Source of the DNA: Diadema setosum
Lineage: Eukaryota > Echinodermata > Echinoidea > Diadematoida > Diadematidae
Direction of reading: 5' to 3'
DNA length: 64,000 nt
NCBI GenBank assembly: GCA_033980235.1
Contig: CM067066.1
Location: 31,080,680-31,144,679, forward strand
Below, in pieces: positions 23,794 to 36,164 of the stretch. Below the pieces are notes generated by a model, which was not told the DNA's origin, searched no databases, and saw only the letters and a program-made list of their open reading frames with translations. Made by a program: the position numbers and the translations under genes. How positions within the stretch are numbered: the first letter of the stretch is position 1; each line of letters opens with the position of its first letter.

Positions 23794-26700
23794 TCAGTTT
23801 CTCTGCGTTAAACACTGGTTGACGACTTCCAGGAGATGATTGTTCTCAAGGGCAGCTGCTACACGCTCCTTGTCCGCTAGCTGCTTGTTCACTAATAGCA
23901 AGGCAAGACAAAAGTGGGAGCAGAAGTCACAGCTTTTTGCCAAGTGAGTGGTGCTCGCGATTGGCTATCTCTCACTGTACCAAAATGATGTGTTACTATT
24001 CCCCACTGCTTCATCTGAACATCTTTAACCCAGTGACTTTTGTTCTTGTTTCAGAAGTACACATCAAATATTACTTCAGCTTTTAAGCACTTCAGAATTT
24101 GCACATTTTCCTTACATCAATACTTTCAGACGACTTGTGGAATTGAAACAAATGCAACAAATGGAATTTAAACTTGTCCACTTACACAACTTTTCTGGCT
24201 TTACTTTGCTGTAAAAACTGCTGGCATTATATATAACTTGTATTATGTCCTTTTTCAATTATGAAATAGGAATGATTAGTACCACAGATTCAGCTGACCT
24301 TACATGAAATTTTTAACTCTCGCTCTCTGTTGGAGTCAGTCTAGAGAGAAAAAAAAATGACTTACTCTAATGAAAAATTTTATGAGTGTCAAAGGTTAAA
24401 AAGTAAAATCATATTTACCTGCATTTTCAGAGACATGGGTGCCTGGCTTTATGATGACATCAACCTATTTCATGGAGTAAAATATGCCAACAGTTGCTAT
24501 CACACATGTCATGTTTAAAAAGATCTAGATCCCAACAGTCCTTATATAAAACCCTGTCCATGACAATAACAAAAAATATTTAGATTTACAGTGAAACCCC
24601 GTTATAACGAGTTCGGTTATAACGAGGAACCGCTTATAACGAGGTGATCGCGTCGGTCCCGTTTTCTTTTGCGTGTAAACCTATGGCAGAACGAATCAGT
24701 TATAACGAGTTCGGTTATAACGAGATTCCGGTTATAACGAGGACAATTTCGGCGCATCATGATAAAGAAAAACATAAGCAATTTGATCGGATATAACGAG
24801 GTTCCATTTCTTGACTAAATTGTCGCTTTCAAACATGCAACAAACGAAACATTGAAAACCAAATTCACGCTATCTACGTCTTTTTCTCGCTTTGCAGAGA
24901 ACCGTTCCTTTCATATTTTCTTCTAAACCACGCGATAAGACACAGGAATGCCTTTCGATGTTCCTACTGAATTATTAAAGATAATCATTCGATTTTCTTT
25001 TTCGCGAGATACGCGTGCGTGATGTTAGGTCAGACCACAGCGCAACGAGGAAAAAAAAGAAAAGAAGGATAACTCATTCAAAAAACTTTCATGTAGCGAC
25101 ACTTGTGGCCAAAAATGGACAATTGGAATGCGTGTTTATCTCATCATTATATCCTTTCCATTTTTAGTTCTGACTTCCAGTTCTTTTGCTGGTAAGCAAA
25201 TATGAGTGCGGATGATTAACGCCGAAATAATTATTGAAATCATCGCGATCCCGCCGGGTGACAGTAGCGTAAAAAATACAATTGTTGAATAACGCATGTT
25301 AACCTACTTAATCGGTGTTCAGAAAAAGAAGCAAACGCATTTATTAGTTTGAAAAGATCTGAATTTGTTCATTATCATTTAACAAATGATAATTTGAACA
25401 TGAGTGTGTATGATTAAAGCCAAAATAATTATTTAAATTATCGCGATCCCGCCGGGTGACGGTAGCGTAAAAATAGTTGAATAACGCATGTTAACCTACT
25501 TAATCGGTGTTTAGAAAAAGAAACAAACGCATTTATTAGTTTGAATAGATCTGGATTTGTTCATTATCATTTAACAAATGATAATTTAAATATGAGTGTG
25601 TATGATTGAAGCCAAAATAATCAGTGAAATGATCGCGATCTCGCCGGGTGATAGTAGCGTAAAAGATAGTAGAACGACGCATGCTAACCTACTTAATCGG
25701 TGTTCGGAAATAGAAACAAACGCATTTAACAGTTCAAGAACGGAATCGATGTACAAAACACGAAGAGATTTTTGGAAGAAAATAAAGAACGCATTATAAA
25801 TCCCTTCGGGCGCAACGACCATACATTGTATAATATTACAGCCGAAATGATTCATGAAATTATCGAATTCCCGCTGGGCACCAACAGCGTAAAATACCTC
25901 GCAAGTTAACGGTAAACAACGCATGTATTTTATCTCTGAAATCATCGCAATCTCGCCAAGTGACAGTAGCGTAAAAAAGTTGAATGACGCATGTTAACCT
26001 AAATCATAAAAAGAAACAAACGCATTTATTAGTTTGAATAGGTCTGGGTTTGTTCATTATCACAATTTTAACACTGCATTTCACAATGAAGATTTTTCTT
26101 TCTTTCAGAATGGTCTACCAGGTACAGATTTGCGTAAAAAGGATCACAACCTTCCACATTTAGTCCTGTCGCATATTTTTCAAGAACGGATGTACAAAAC
26201 GCGAAGAGATTTTCGGAAGAAAATAAAGAACGCATTTTTAATCCCTTCAGGCGCAACGATCATACATTGTGCAAGATTACAGCCGAAATGATTCATGAAA
26301 TCATTGCATTCCCGTTGGGCACCAACAGCGTAAAAATACCTCGCAAGTTACGGTAAACAAGGCCTGTATGTTACTCTATTTGCGCTGGTGCTTAGAAAAA
26401 CTTCACAAACAAGGTTATTACAATAAAGATTTAACTCATTTCAGCCCCTACTTTGTTGTCTAATTCACGAATAATTTCCCTTTATTCTCTCAATAGAATT
26501 GATCCATAGTTGTGTAATAACAACGCAAAGGATGTTCTTCAATATCATTGATGGGTACATGTATATGATGTCGTGCCTATGTTTTTCTTCTTTTTTTTTT
26601 TTGATGCGTACGGATATAACGAGGTACCGGTTATAACGAGGTAATATCGCCGGTCCCACGGACCTCGTTATAACGGGGTTTCACTGTACATGTAATTAAC

Positions 26701-29373
26701 AACAAATAAAAAGAAAGCGACCTCCATAACTGTATCCACATTTTCAAATATACTTCATAATATGGTACATTTAAATCTTTTCTTCAAATACATTGAACAT
26801 GACCGAATGATTTGGTTTTATCCACTAGATGTGAAAATTAGTTGCCTGCATTAGTTAGTGTCCAATGATGCACCATAGTTTGAACCCTTTGCAAGCATTT
26901 CAAGCATGACATAAAGAGAAAGTTGATGGATGAGGAAAACACCATTATCATTATCAGCGGTGATACAATTTAATTGCAAACTCCACGCAACTCCAGTCTC
27001 TTATAGTGTATAACTCTATGAAATGCACAATTTGTCATGACATTTCAATCACACATAACTTGCGCTCAGCTGCTATCTTTTTCATACCTTAAATCTAGAC
27101 GGCAAAGAGCGGAGTAGTTTGACCCTGATTGCAAGTCCTATAAGAGTAGCCATGCTGCAGTGTGGAATAGTTGGGGTGAAGGTCACTTTTACTGCGTTCC
27201 CCTCGTCATCAACCTAGATAGAACAGAGAAACAACGAAGAGAAAAGGAGAAAAAAAAGAATACTGTAAAACGAGGAATGTTTGCGTGCATTTTAATTTTG
27301 CGAATTTCGCGAGAGCCAAGATTCGCGAAATTAAAATGCACGCGAAAGTTGTTGTCTCCACTATATGCCTTGAAATTAGAGGCTCCAATTTGCTAAATTT
27401 CATGCCGCGAAAATATTGTGTTTTACAGTGTGCAATTGTGATGAATGAACACTGTGCCATGCAGCAATAACTTGTTGCAAATACAAACATGCTCTTTTAC
27501 TATAAGTAATAAAAAAATTGTAAAAAATAGCAAAAGAAAAAGAAAAGCATGACTAAAAGGATATTGGAACATTTGGGTTTTAAGGTCTTTATCCCCAAAT
27601 GGGTAAGAGTGAATATGATGTGTTCTCAAAATGGCCACCGACTGCTGAATTTTACCTCAATATATATTTGTCACTGCTTTGACAGACTAATATGCCGAGA
27701 AAAAAAAGTAGAATGTGGCCACATCTACTCAGCAAATCCTCATCTCATGCAGCATACCCGAGGTAACAATCAACAAATTTGACAAAAAAGACTGGATTTC
27801 ATAAAAATATCATAGGTACATCTGCTGCTGGCCTAAAATCCCTTTGGAGTATGTTTCTCTCAATTTTGGCCTAAAAAAATAATGATATCCATGTTATTCA
27901 TTGATTTCATAATGGCAATACAGCCATATTTTATAAACAATGATTAAATGTTTAGGAAACTGCTAAAAAGCCAAACCTTGGCTTGAGGGTTGTGATTCCG
28001 TTTGCATAAAAGACAATTTGGCATGGAAGCAGACACAATTATACATGTACAGAGGACTGAATACTTAATTAAAAAAAAAAAAAAAAAAAAAAGATACTCA
28101 TAAGAACAGAACATACTAAATACAACACAAAACAGAAAGTCATGAGTATATATTGCTTCTAAACCCTGATAAAAACATGATTACTCATAAAATTCAAAAA
28201 TATGTTGTTTCAATTTTAACTTTAAAAGAGTTCTTAAGACATTACCTCAACTTCTGCTTGTTGAACAACATTTAACTCTTCAAGAGTAAGCGGATGCTCA
28301 GGATCGTTGATGTGTCTGATCAAATGTGGATACAAAGTGTGTTAAGGAGGAAAGAATTTGAAGACATTGGCCTACATGGTGAACTCACTCACACCCTCTG
28401 GTTTCACCTGGGCATGGGAGAAGTCACAGAGCCTTGAACTATAGTCTGGCAATACAAACAACCCATCTTTGATTTGTTTTGCAACAATGGGTGACAGTAT
28501 CCTTACCAGACACAGCAGTTTATAGACTCAGCATCAAGTGTTAATCAGTTCAAAGTCATCATTACAAACACTGGAAAATCCATCCCATAAAGTAAAATCC
28601 ACATATCAGAGGAACAGTGACATGGTACCTGGAGGAGCAAATATGCACTGCTTTACATCTCTCTACATCTAAGTATTAAACTCAAAGTAGTAAGTACCAC
28701 GTCATATTATATAAAGGCTTTGTGGTGATATGGTTCTACAACTGCAGACTGTCCAGTACCCCTATCAGGTACAGTTCTTGGCTAAGATCAGCACCCCCTC
28801 CCTCGATAGGTACCGTAATACACATAAATTTCGCAGTCATATACGTCATTTTCGTAATTTACTAAGCGGATGTGTAACTGAACTGTTTAGTTTAGTTTGT
28901 TAGTTTGTTTACATCTCTTCCGTTTTTATTATTTTTGTCGCTTATGGCGTTTAATCCCACGCAAACCTTTTCATTCTATACACCGACAGCCATGATACGC
29001 AGGGTGCCGATGGTAAAGGTACGGTACCCTGCCGATGCATGGCACTGCCACTGGTACTCAATTGTTTCTACCCTACATCCTATCCTACATACACTTTGTC
29101 AACGTTAGTCAGGACTGGATAATCTAATACAACATTTAAGACTTAGAATAATCAAAATATTTTTGCTCTGACAAAGAAAAAAGGAAAAAAAGTGTGGTCA
29201 CTTTTTGGTGGTACATAGACTCTATGTAGCACATCAAAAAGGATATCAAAGACTTCTCTCGTGTCGATAGCATCTGCAATGTTGTCATCTTCTTCAGAAG
29301 GCAAGACCTGTCTGTTGTTAAGTTTCCCATGAACCGTTGGATTAACATTATCCAGCCTTTCTCGATTGGCCAT
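23794..29373 (-). CDS. CIAO2B: Cytosolic iron-sulfur assembly component 2B (MIP18/FAM96B)
   Basis: Five minus-strand exons: 29247-29373, 28246-28325, 27088-27213, 24419-24464 and 23794-23891, total 477 nt, 158 aa (human protein about 163). The product works with CIAO1 and MMS19 in the complex that delivers Fe-S clusters to cytosolic and nuclear proteins. Diagnostic segments are [20 protein letters not shown] (exon 2), [15 protein letters not shown] (exon 3, with the conserved reactive cysteine at residue 88), [20 protein letters not shown] across exons 4-5, and the C-terminal [11 protein letters not shown]. The first ATG at 29373 is preceded by an in-frame TAG. Intron 1 does not fit GT-AG: only an AT-AC, U12-type reading restores [10 protein letters not shown]. 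Intron 3 carries a 2.1 kb pogo-like transposon. The gene is head to head with MED10. Confidence 0.96.
25202..25760. repeat. About 195-bp tandem repeat inside the pogo-like element
   Basis: Units start at 25202, 25400 and 25592 (ATGAGTGTGTATGATT-like), spacing 198 and 192 bp. Each carries ATCGCGATC(C/T)CGCCGGGTGA and CTACTTAATCGGTGTT. The third unit breaks off into a different sequence near 25735. Confidence 0.8.
25757..26362. repeat. Second internal duplication of the pogo-like element
   Basis: A roughly 165-bp segment beginning CGAAGAGATTTT(T/C)GGAAGA occurs at 25757-25925 and again at 26197-26362. Between the copies lies sequence related to the 195-bp repeat and an unrelated stretch. A partial tandem array of a larger compound unit is the simplest reading. 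Confidence 0.7.
27261..27430. repeat. Palindromic CTGTAAAACCAG repeat, copy 4
   Basis: Starts TACTGTAAAACGAGGAATG and ends ATTGTGTTTTACAGTG. The centre is a strong hairpin: ATTTTGCGAATTTCGCGAGA pairs with GATTCGCGAAATTAAAAT. In CIAO2B intron 2. Confidence 0.7.
28326..29246 (-). other. U12-type AT-AC intron of CIAO2B
   Basis: The 921-nt intron 1 begins ATATCCTTTTTG, the canonical minor-spliceosome 5' splice site, and ends in AC at 28327-28326. A U12 branch-site match, TCCTTAAC, lies at 28348-28341, about 16 nt before the 3' splice site. Removing the intron joins TTTG to ATTTGATC and gives FDLIRHIND, the conserved family sequence. No GT donor in exon 1 has the right phase, and the only nearby AG acceptor would remove the conserved LIR. 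Confidence 0.92.
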
Positions 29374-29794
29374 CCTTGCTAGAGCTCTCTTCTTAGCACT
29401 GGTCCACTGATAACTTTGTTCATGCAGCTATTGTAGTGCAGTGTTGTTGTGTGAGACTATGGAGCAGATAAATACGCTGTATGTACAGAAGGTTCCACTG
29501 ACTATGCATGTGCAACACATGTACACCAGTGATGTACACAGCCGTCTAGCGCCATCAGCGACGGCGCGCGGTCCCATACACAGAACTCTGTGTGGAGTTA
29601 CTAGTACGAGTTCTGTGATCATTCACAATGTGCATACAAATGTACACTTTGTGTGTACATCTATACATATATGTACAAAAATAAAGTCCATACACCATCT
29701 CGGATCAGTGGTCCATACACGGTAATCACCAAAAAGGTCATCATCGATCACGAGGCACTGGCCCCTGCTACTCTCCGCCTTTTCATCACTCATT
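29374..29794. promoter_or_regulatory. Shared CIAO2B/MED10 promoter region
   Basis: The 421 bp between the divergent start codons must contain both 5' UTRs and both promoters. It holds a short GC-rich stretch near 29550-29580 (around GCGACGGCGCGCGG) and several short TACATGTA-like palindromes. No TATA box is obvious for either gene. Confidence 0.6.
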
Positions 29795-32700
29795 ATGTCG
29801 TCCTCCCAGTCGGAGAAGTTTGACCCACTGGTAGAGAACCTGGAGAGATTTATCGAGATCACTCGCCAGCTTGGTGTTGCGGTCAGCGACTTTCAGCAAC
29901 AGGGGCAAGCTCCTCTGAATCAAAAACTGTGAGTCAGTCAGTCCCATGCTTGTACATCAATGTATGGTAGCCCGACCAGAGACAGATATAGTAGGGCTGG
30001 CTGTGTTTTAACTTAGAGTTAGAATAGATTCTACAGCCCGACAGTGCAGTGTAACGTTAGTTTAATGCTTCTGAAAGTGTTACTGTTAGATGTTCACCAT
30101 TCAACTACTTTTTTTTAATGTTCATATGACATTTGTTTTGTTGTCAAATGGTTGTTGTGTTTCTTATTTAGTTATACATTACTGTAGAACCGAACCTCTG
30201 CCAAAACAAGGAAGGAGGATATGCAAAAAGTGATCATCACGTTGGTTTGTCTGTTTGCAAAATAACTAAAAAAGTTGTGTATGGATTAAAATGAAACTTG
30301 CATAAACTTTGATAAAATGTCGATATTTTGACGCAAGGAACACCTCATTCAATTTTGGTAGTGATCCAGGAATTTTTATGGATTTTTGAAGGATTTTTTA
30401 TTTTTCGGCATTGTATAAGGTCAACAACCTTGGGGTTCAAAGGTGTGCATACTGGATGTTTACATATGTGCACTGAAACGCTTAATGCATGCTCTCCTCA
30501 GGCAAGGCGCTGTGCAATGACGTAAACAAAAAGCTTATATTTTTAAAAATGAGTTGCATGCTTGGTGGAGGTCTGTGGTCTCTGAGTGCTTTTCGCGTGT
30601 TGTTTATTTCGCGGTTGCGAGGGTCTAACTGAACTTAGTTATTCACGCATTGTTATTTTCACGTGTTGTTATTTTCATGGTTCAAAGGCGATTCGCGAAA
30701 TTCGCGAAAATAAAACCACCGCTAAAATTTCAGCTCGTACAGTACTTGCAGTAGTAAAACCTACTGGTAGAGTACTTCAGAAAATGGCGGGGGGGGGGAG
30801 GTAATATTTTGCAATGGTGATTTGTGATCCTGATTTGTTCACCTATCTGTTATGATGCGGCCCCTCACCCTTGATGTGTTTGTCCTGAACTCTTTGCACA
30901 CTTCTATCTTATCCTAGGAACTCACTGGTCACTGTGCTTCAGGACCTTGACAAGAATAAAAGTCAGGTCCAGGATGTCCAAGTACCCCTGGAGCTCATCT
31001 ATGAGTAAGTTTTTATCATTTTAGGAATAGTGGCCCACAGCTGTAAAGCATCTCACTGCTCTCAGACATTATCACATACATGTATGTAATACAGATCTTG
31101 AGAGGAAATAACAGTTTGTGTTCATGTTTGGTGGCATGTTGGATTCAGAATGGCATATAACATAGATGTCCAATTTTAGCTGAAATTATGGTTTGCAATA
31201 TCAAAAAATAGCAAAAGGAGGTATGGGTTGGCTTAATCAGTAGTAAGTTTGCCTTTTAAGAAGTCTTGGTTGGGTTTGATGACCAGTGAAACTGAGCCGT
31301 TGTGTGTTGCCTCCACTTCATTTTTGTAAGAGGCAAAACACCACCCCTTGCACAGGTTTAAAAAAAAAAGAGGAAATAATAACAGGTTTTTTTTTTTTTT
31401 TTTTTTTTTTTTGGTGGAGGTCATACATGTAAGAGAGCCAACTGATCTCTTTACAAAGATTGGAGTTGAATACCATGGAGGTGGTGTGTTTTCACACTCT
31501 GTACAAAAAGCAGTACATAAAGCTTTTCCACATTTCTTACGTGACATTTAGGATCCATGAGTATTGTTTGTCATAAAGTATGGCTCTGATATTGAAGTTG
31601 TGTTTCAGGCATGTCAATATGTATCTGCCACATTTCTGATGGAATCTCTCTCACACAGGTATGTTGATCAAGGAAAAAACCCACAGCTGTACACCAAAGA
31701 TTGCATGGAGCGAGCTGTGGCAAAGAACGAGCTCGTGAAAGGAAAAATAGAAACATTTAGGGTAAGACACCTAGTGATTGTCATACCCACATGTGTGGGC
31801 ATTCAGGATCCTACTGTATACAACTATCTGTGCTGAAACAGTAGTAAACTTGCAAGTTGTTTAGAGTTGCTTTTGCACTCTGTTCGTTTAGATTCTTCAT
31901 TTGTTGTAATCATTTAGCAAATCTCCCCATATAAACTCCATGTAGACTGATTTTGGGGGCCTGGCAATAGTAGATGAGAGCAAGTTCAAGACAGCCATTT
32001 GAAATAAATGTGCAAAAGTTATATTTCAGTGAAAAGTGGCAAATTGAGACAATCATTTTGCCCGTTACCTTCAAGCACCAAGTTGTAGAATGAGAGTTTT
32101 GATTGATTTATCATATCATGACAAGTTATAATCTGTGAAGAGAGGAACAAAAACAGAGAAAACATAAGTGCTGTGTTCCCATGAAAATATTACGTAATGC
32201 TCTCCAATTAGACTTTGGGCCATTGTGTACTTTACTGATTTACAAAGCAAGTGCAACAGGAGTAGGTATAGATTGTGACATCATCAGAAAGATCTCAAGA
32301 ATGCCTTTTCTTTTTGTATGCATCATCAAAATTGAAGTATACAATGTAGGTCCAGCTTAAGATTAGGATATGGAATGTCTTTTTGTTTAGCTTAAAGGGA
32401 CTGTACAGTACTGCTTGAGGTGGGGATTCATGTTTTGAACATTCCTAAGTGAGATAATGAAAAGCCTCTTATGAAATATGAAAGAGCATGTAATTTTATG
32501 TAGGATTCAACGTTTATTTGATGAAAATTGGTTTTCAAATGGCTGAGATATTAAAAAAAGTGCTAGTAATAAAAGGCGACATGCCACAACTTTATTAGGA
32601 TCTCTTTGTTTCACCTTGTTTTTGGATATCTTGGCCATTTCAAAACCGATTTTCATCGAATAAACTTTTGATACCCCATAGAACTGCATGCTCTTTGACA

Positions 32701-33174
32701 TCTCATAGAGTGGTTTCTGAATATCTCGCAAAATGTTAAAAGCTAAATCCTCACCTCGACCAGAACTGTACACACCCTTTAATTGCAAAGTGTAGAGTAC
32801 AGTGTATAGGATAATGTTTCTGTGTCTTGGAATATGTGAGACTGTTGCATGACTTAATCCATTTCTTTCCTCCTCCTTTTTTCACGTGTTAGTGTGTTTG
32901 TATGTGGGTGTTTGTGTGCATTGTGACTGCAGTAAATGATTTAAAGCATCATATGTTAATATCGCACTAAAATGTGTGCTTACATCAACTTTGCGAAGGC
33001 ACGTAATGCTACTGTGCCAAAGACTTCCACCGCCACTCACTTCAACTTGCATCATTTCCTTTCCACGTCTCTTTCTTTTTCCAGAAATTCAAGAAGGCAC
33101 TCATCACAGAGCTGGGAAAGATGTTTCCTGAGGAGATCGAGAGGTACAAGTCAGCAAGAGCTGGGGATACATGA
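29795..33174 (+). CDS. MED10: Mediator of RNA polymerase II transcription subunit 10
   Basis: Four plus-strand exons: 29795-29928, 30918-31004, 31659-31761 and 33085-33174, total 414 nt, 137 aa (human about 135). The product is a subunit of the middle module of Mediator, which links transcription factors to RNA polymerase II in the nucleus. Matching segments are FDPLVENLERFIE and QLGVAVSDFQQQGQAPLNQK (exon 1), DQGKNPQLYTKDCMERAVAK (exon 3) and the LGKMFPEEIERYKS tail (exon 4). All introns are GT-AG with consistent phases (2, 2, 0). The last intron contains a TTAA-flanked foldback element at 32396-32778. The 3' UTR probably extends several hundred bases or more; AATAAA occurs near 34822 and near 35465. 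Confidence 0.97.
30185..30410 (+). repeat. Dispersed repeat with GGTAGTGATC core, copy 2
   Basis: Contains GTTGGTTTGTCTGTTTGC, then CAATTTTGGTAGTGATCCAG and GGAATTTTTATGG, in the same order as 22280-22520. In MED10 intron 1. Confidence 0.4.
32396..32778. mobile_element. TTAA foldback element, family B, copy 2
   Basis: A 383-bp copy closely similar to the one at 16298-16651, flanked by TTAA at 32392-32395 and 32779-32782. It begins AGGGACTGTACAGTACTG and ends in CAGAACTGTACACACCCT. It lies in MED10 intron 3. Confidence 0.8.
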
Positions 33175-35529
33175 TGCAGTCTACCCTCTGCCCTCATCAA
33201 GCAGTGACTTGCACCCATTGTCATGATGTTGAGTTGAACAGTGGCGTGGAGGGAAGAGAAAACACTGTGTAGGATGGAATGTTTTCCATCAGGATTGATA
33301 GTGAGGAAAGCCTTGTATAGTGATGGCAGTGATCTGCACTGGATGTGAACCAAAATGTTGGAAGCAGCGTTACGGTGTCGTGAGAAGGGATGACTGGAGG
33401 ATGGTTTGAATGATATCAAGTGGGACACTACATTCAGCAGTCCCTTAGTAACTGGCAGACTCTTGACAGTGAGAGGTGCTCTGCAGAGATCTGAAACTTT
33501 CATGAATTGGTGGACAAATAATTTGTATCACCGAGGGCTCTCAGTAGAATTCGCTCCCTTACTTGTATGATAAGACACAACAGGAAGTTTTACGTCTGTC
33601 AGAGTATGCCCGGATTGTAAAGGCCAGATGATGTCCGCTGACAACTGATTGCTAATGATCATTATTTGTTACATAAACTATTTCAGGTTGTGGTATTTCA
33701 TGCAGCATTATTACAACTTGTATTGAGATGACATGATGTCCACCCAAAGTTCAAAGTATTTCTTGTACACATTTCTATGGCCACCTGTTTTTAGAAACTG
33801 AAAGACCTGCCATGAGGCAGTATTCAGTCAAATGTTGATTCTCAATCATGTAATAGTAATACATGCAACAATTTCATCAGTATTTGATGACTCTATTTAT
33901 TTTACAGACAGACACACACACGCACACGCTATCATATGCACATGTAAACTTTAACCCCCAAACTTACTTTGTGGCTGTTCATCGTAGACTACATGTATTG
34001 AGCCATCAGTTTACTGCATAGTATTGCGGTAAGATGAAATTTCTTCCAAAGTGAGCAGGCCAGTTTTCAGGAAGCATTATACAAGTGTACTGGCCCCAAG
34101 TGCGACATTGTGTATATTGTGACTGAAGACTTGTGTTGCTGTATTCACTCAGAAAATCCACCTATGTACAGTACAAGTACAACCAAACTGCATCTTGCTC
34201 TGTATAGATGCCAGGGCAAAGTTGGTGTTACTTTAGTACAGGTGTGCCGATATAGGTTAGATATTTTGACTACTGGTATTTTGATACACTGTGTATGATA
34301 TGAACTGGGGAATGGCTACAGTGTATGTTTAGCCAATTTTCATATTCGGTGACTACTTGATCAGTAATGTAGGGGATATGAAAGTAATATCAATTTATGA
34401 AGCCAATGTTACATTTTTCCTCATTTAGAAAAATCTTTTGTGTATGAAATGGCAGATTGATACCTTTAGAACTTGGAGGAGATAAACAAGGCATTATGAA
34501 ATAATCGCTCATGGCTGAGCAGATCTACTGTAAATGGTATGCAGTATACTCTGCAGTGCTTTGTGTGTTTTGTTTTGTTTTTCAATTTTTTGAGTCCACT
34601 GAAATATTCATGATATTTACAACTTGTGAAAATAACTACAACTGTATTGCAGTCAGTAACACAAATGCACTATATGTCATCTCAAAGGTAGAACATCACC
34701 AACTTTTCTTCAGAAAAAGAGTAATAATGCTTTTCTTTTCTCAGTCTCCTCATTGTGGTTCCTGATCACAATTAACCACTTATGAAATTGTCTTATAGAT
34801 GAGTCGCAATCATGTAATATATAAATAAACTCTGCCCCATATACAGTGTTTGAAGTTGATATTTGGCAACGATGTCATGTGTCAGTACCATGTTTAAAGA
34901 TGATTTGGTGAAATCGGAGGGACTTGCAGAGAGGCTACACCCTTGTTATGTAGGAATTTACCAGGTAGTCACTATTGGGTTTTGTTGGGGGAGAAAGAGT
35001 TGTGCTGTACTGTGAATCAAGTCAGCTCTCACAGCTTTGCGTAAAGACAAGCTGCCTTGGACCATTGAAATTTACTTGTTTTATAGGGTATCATGTCATA
35101 TCAGGTCTAAAAACAAGACAATATTAAAGGAAATGGACATGTGAAATTGCCTTGTGTCAGGCATCTCCCTATATCCATCCTTATTATAACAAGGTTTAAG
35201 TGCATTATCCTGGTCTCCTTTGGATACACAAGAGAAATGTAAAGAGACCACATACAGTGTATATCCTGTACAATGTACACACACACACACGAACACACAA
35301 ACACACACACACACACACAAACATTCAAAGAATCGATAACAATGGTGTATGTTTGGTCGGCACTTCGTCCACTGTGAGTACAGGTTCTGTACTCACATAA
35401 TGTTTATGTACTGCAAAATACAATGTAATCTGTATAATACATTGTAATTAAAGACTACCCGGCAAAATTGAATAAACTCGATAAAAGGTTATCTTGTGTC
35501 CTTATGGCATGTGATGTTTTCATGTACTA

Positions 35530-35775
35530 TATACACCATATATTTAGCAAGTCTAAATTTTCACAAATCGGGGCTTCCTGGAAATTTTGCGAGTGGTTGA
35601 ATTAGCAATCATGGAGTACAGTACTGAACAGAGAAATTTATACGTGCATGTCGCATTCACGTCGGGATTAGAGTCAATATTTGTGCATGTTTTTTGATGT
35701 GCAAATAGCACCTGACTCGAATTTCATGGAAATAAAAAAATTCAAGAAATATTCGCCGTATGCAGTGTACATTGT
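35530..35775. repeat. Dispersed repeat shared with 2615-2860, copy 2
   Basis: Aligned with copy 1 over about 240 bp with many substitutions. The ends look like weak inverted repeats (ACCATATATTTAGC and GCCGTATGCAGTG). Confidence 0.55.
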
Positions 35776-35859
35776 TACATCATGGAGCTGGGTTCTGGTT
35801 ATACACTGTATCTCCTACCAGCCTTGTTCCATGAAGATATGACTACCTTGGCCCTATTT

Positions 35860-36006
35860 CATAAAAAGTTGATATGATAGCAACTTTTGCTGGAATGGCA
35901 ATTGTCATGGTAACAACAAGAATCCAGCTTCCTGATGGGCTGTTGCTATGGGAAGTTGCCATTCCACCAAGAGTTGCTATCCTAACATCATTTTTTAAAT
36001 GGGGCC
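35860..36006. repeat. Imperfect inverted repeat ending in GGCCCCATTT-like sequence
   Basis: GGCCCTATTTCATAAAAAG at the left pairs with the complement of TTTTTTAAATGGGGCCC at the right. Inner arms GATAGCAACTTTTGCTGGAA and TTCCACCAAGAGTTGCTATC also pair. MITE-like, located in the MED10-EXOSC7 spacer. Confidence 0.7.
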
Positions 36007-36164
36007 CAGGTATCTGCTGAAGTTATTAAGAGTGTGTGTATGTGTAGGGGGAAGAAAATGAGGTGGGTAAACCAACAAGTGTGCTTAAGTTGAGCTCATT
36101 TTTCAAATCACTCGCATGAATATGAATCTTTGAATAAAAAAATTACATGAATAACTTAAGTTTC

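Larger units (their letters stand above)
24589..26686. mobile_element. pogo/Tigger-like non-autonomous DNA transposon
   Basis: A 2098-bp element with terminal inverted repeats beginning CAGTGAAACCCCGTTATAAC, flanked by TA on both sides (24587-24588, 26687-26688). Repeated GTTATAACGAGG motifs at both ends and the CAGT...TA signature are typical of the pogo/Tigger branch of Tc1/mariner. No transposase remains; reading frames inside are short. The interior is built from two sets of internal duplications. It lies in CIAO2B intron 3. Confidence 0.85.

Noticed and set aside
25202..25760. CRISPR-like regular spacing
   Set aside because: Units are about 195 bp, with no short repeat and unique spacer structure; they are internal duplications of a transposon in an animal genome.
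25586..25945. 119-aa minus-strand frame in the pogo-like element as a transposase remnant
   Set aside because: It runs across the duplicated non-coding units and shows no helix-turn-helix or DDE motif.
29428..29725. Overlapping small frames between CIAO2B and MED10
   Set aside because: They fall in the shared promoter and 5' UTR region, with no start context or similarity to support coding.
33042..33503. 153-aa minus-strand open frame
   Set aside because: It is antisense to MED10 exon 4 and its 3' UTR, with no family resemblance.
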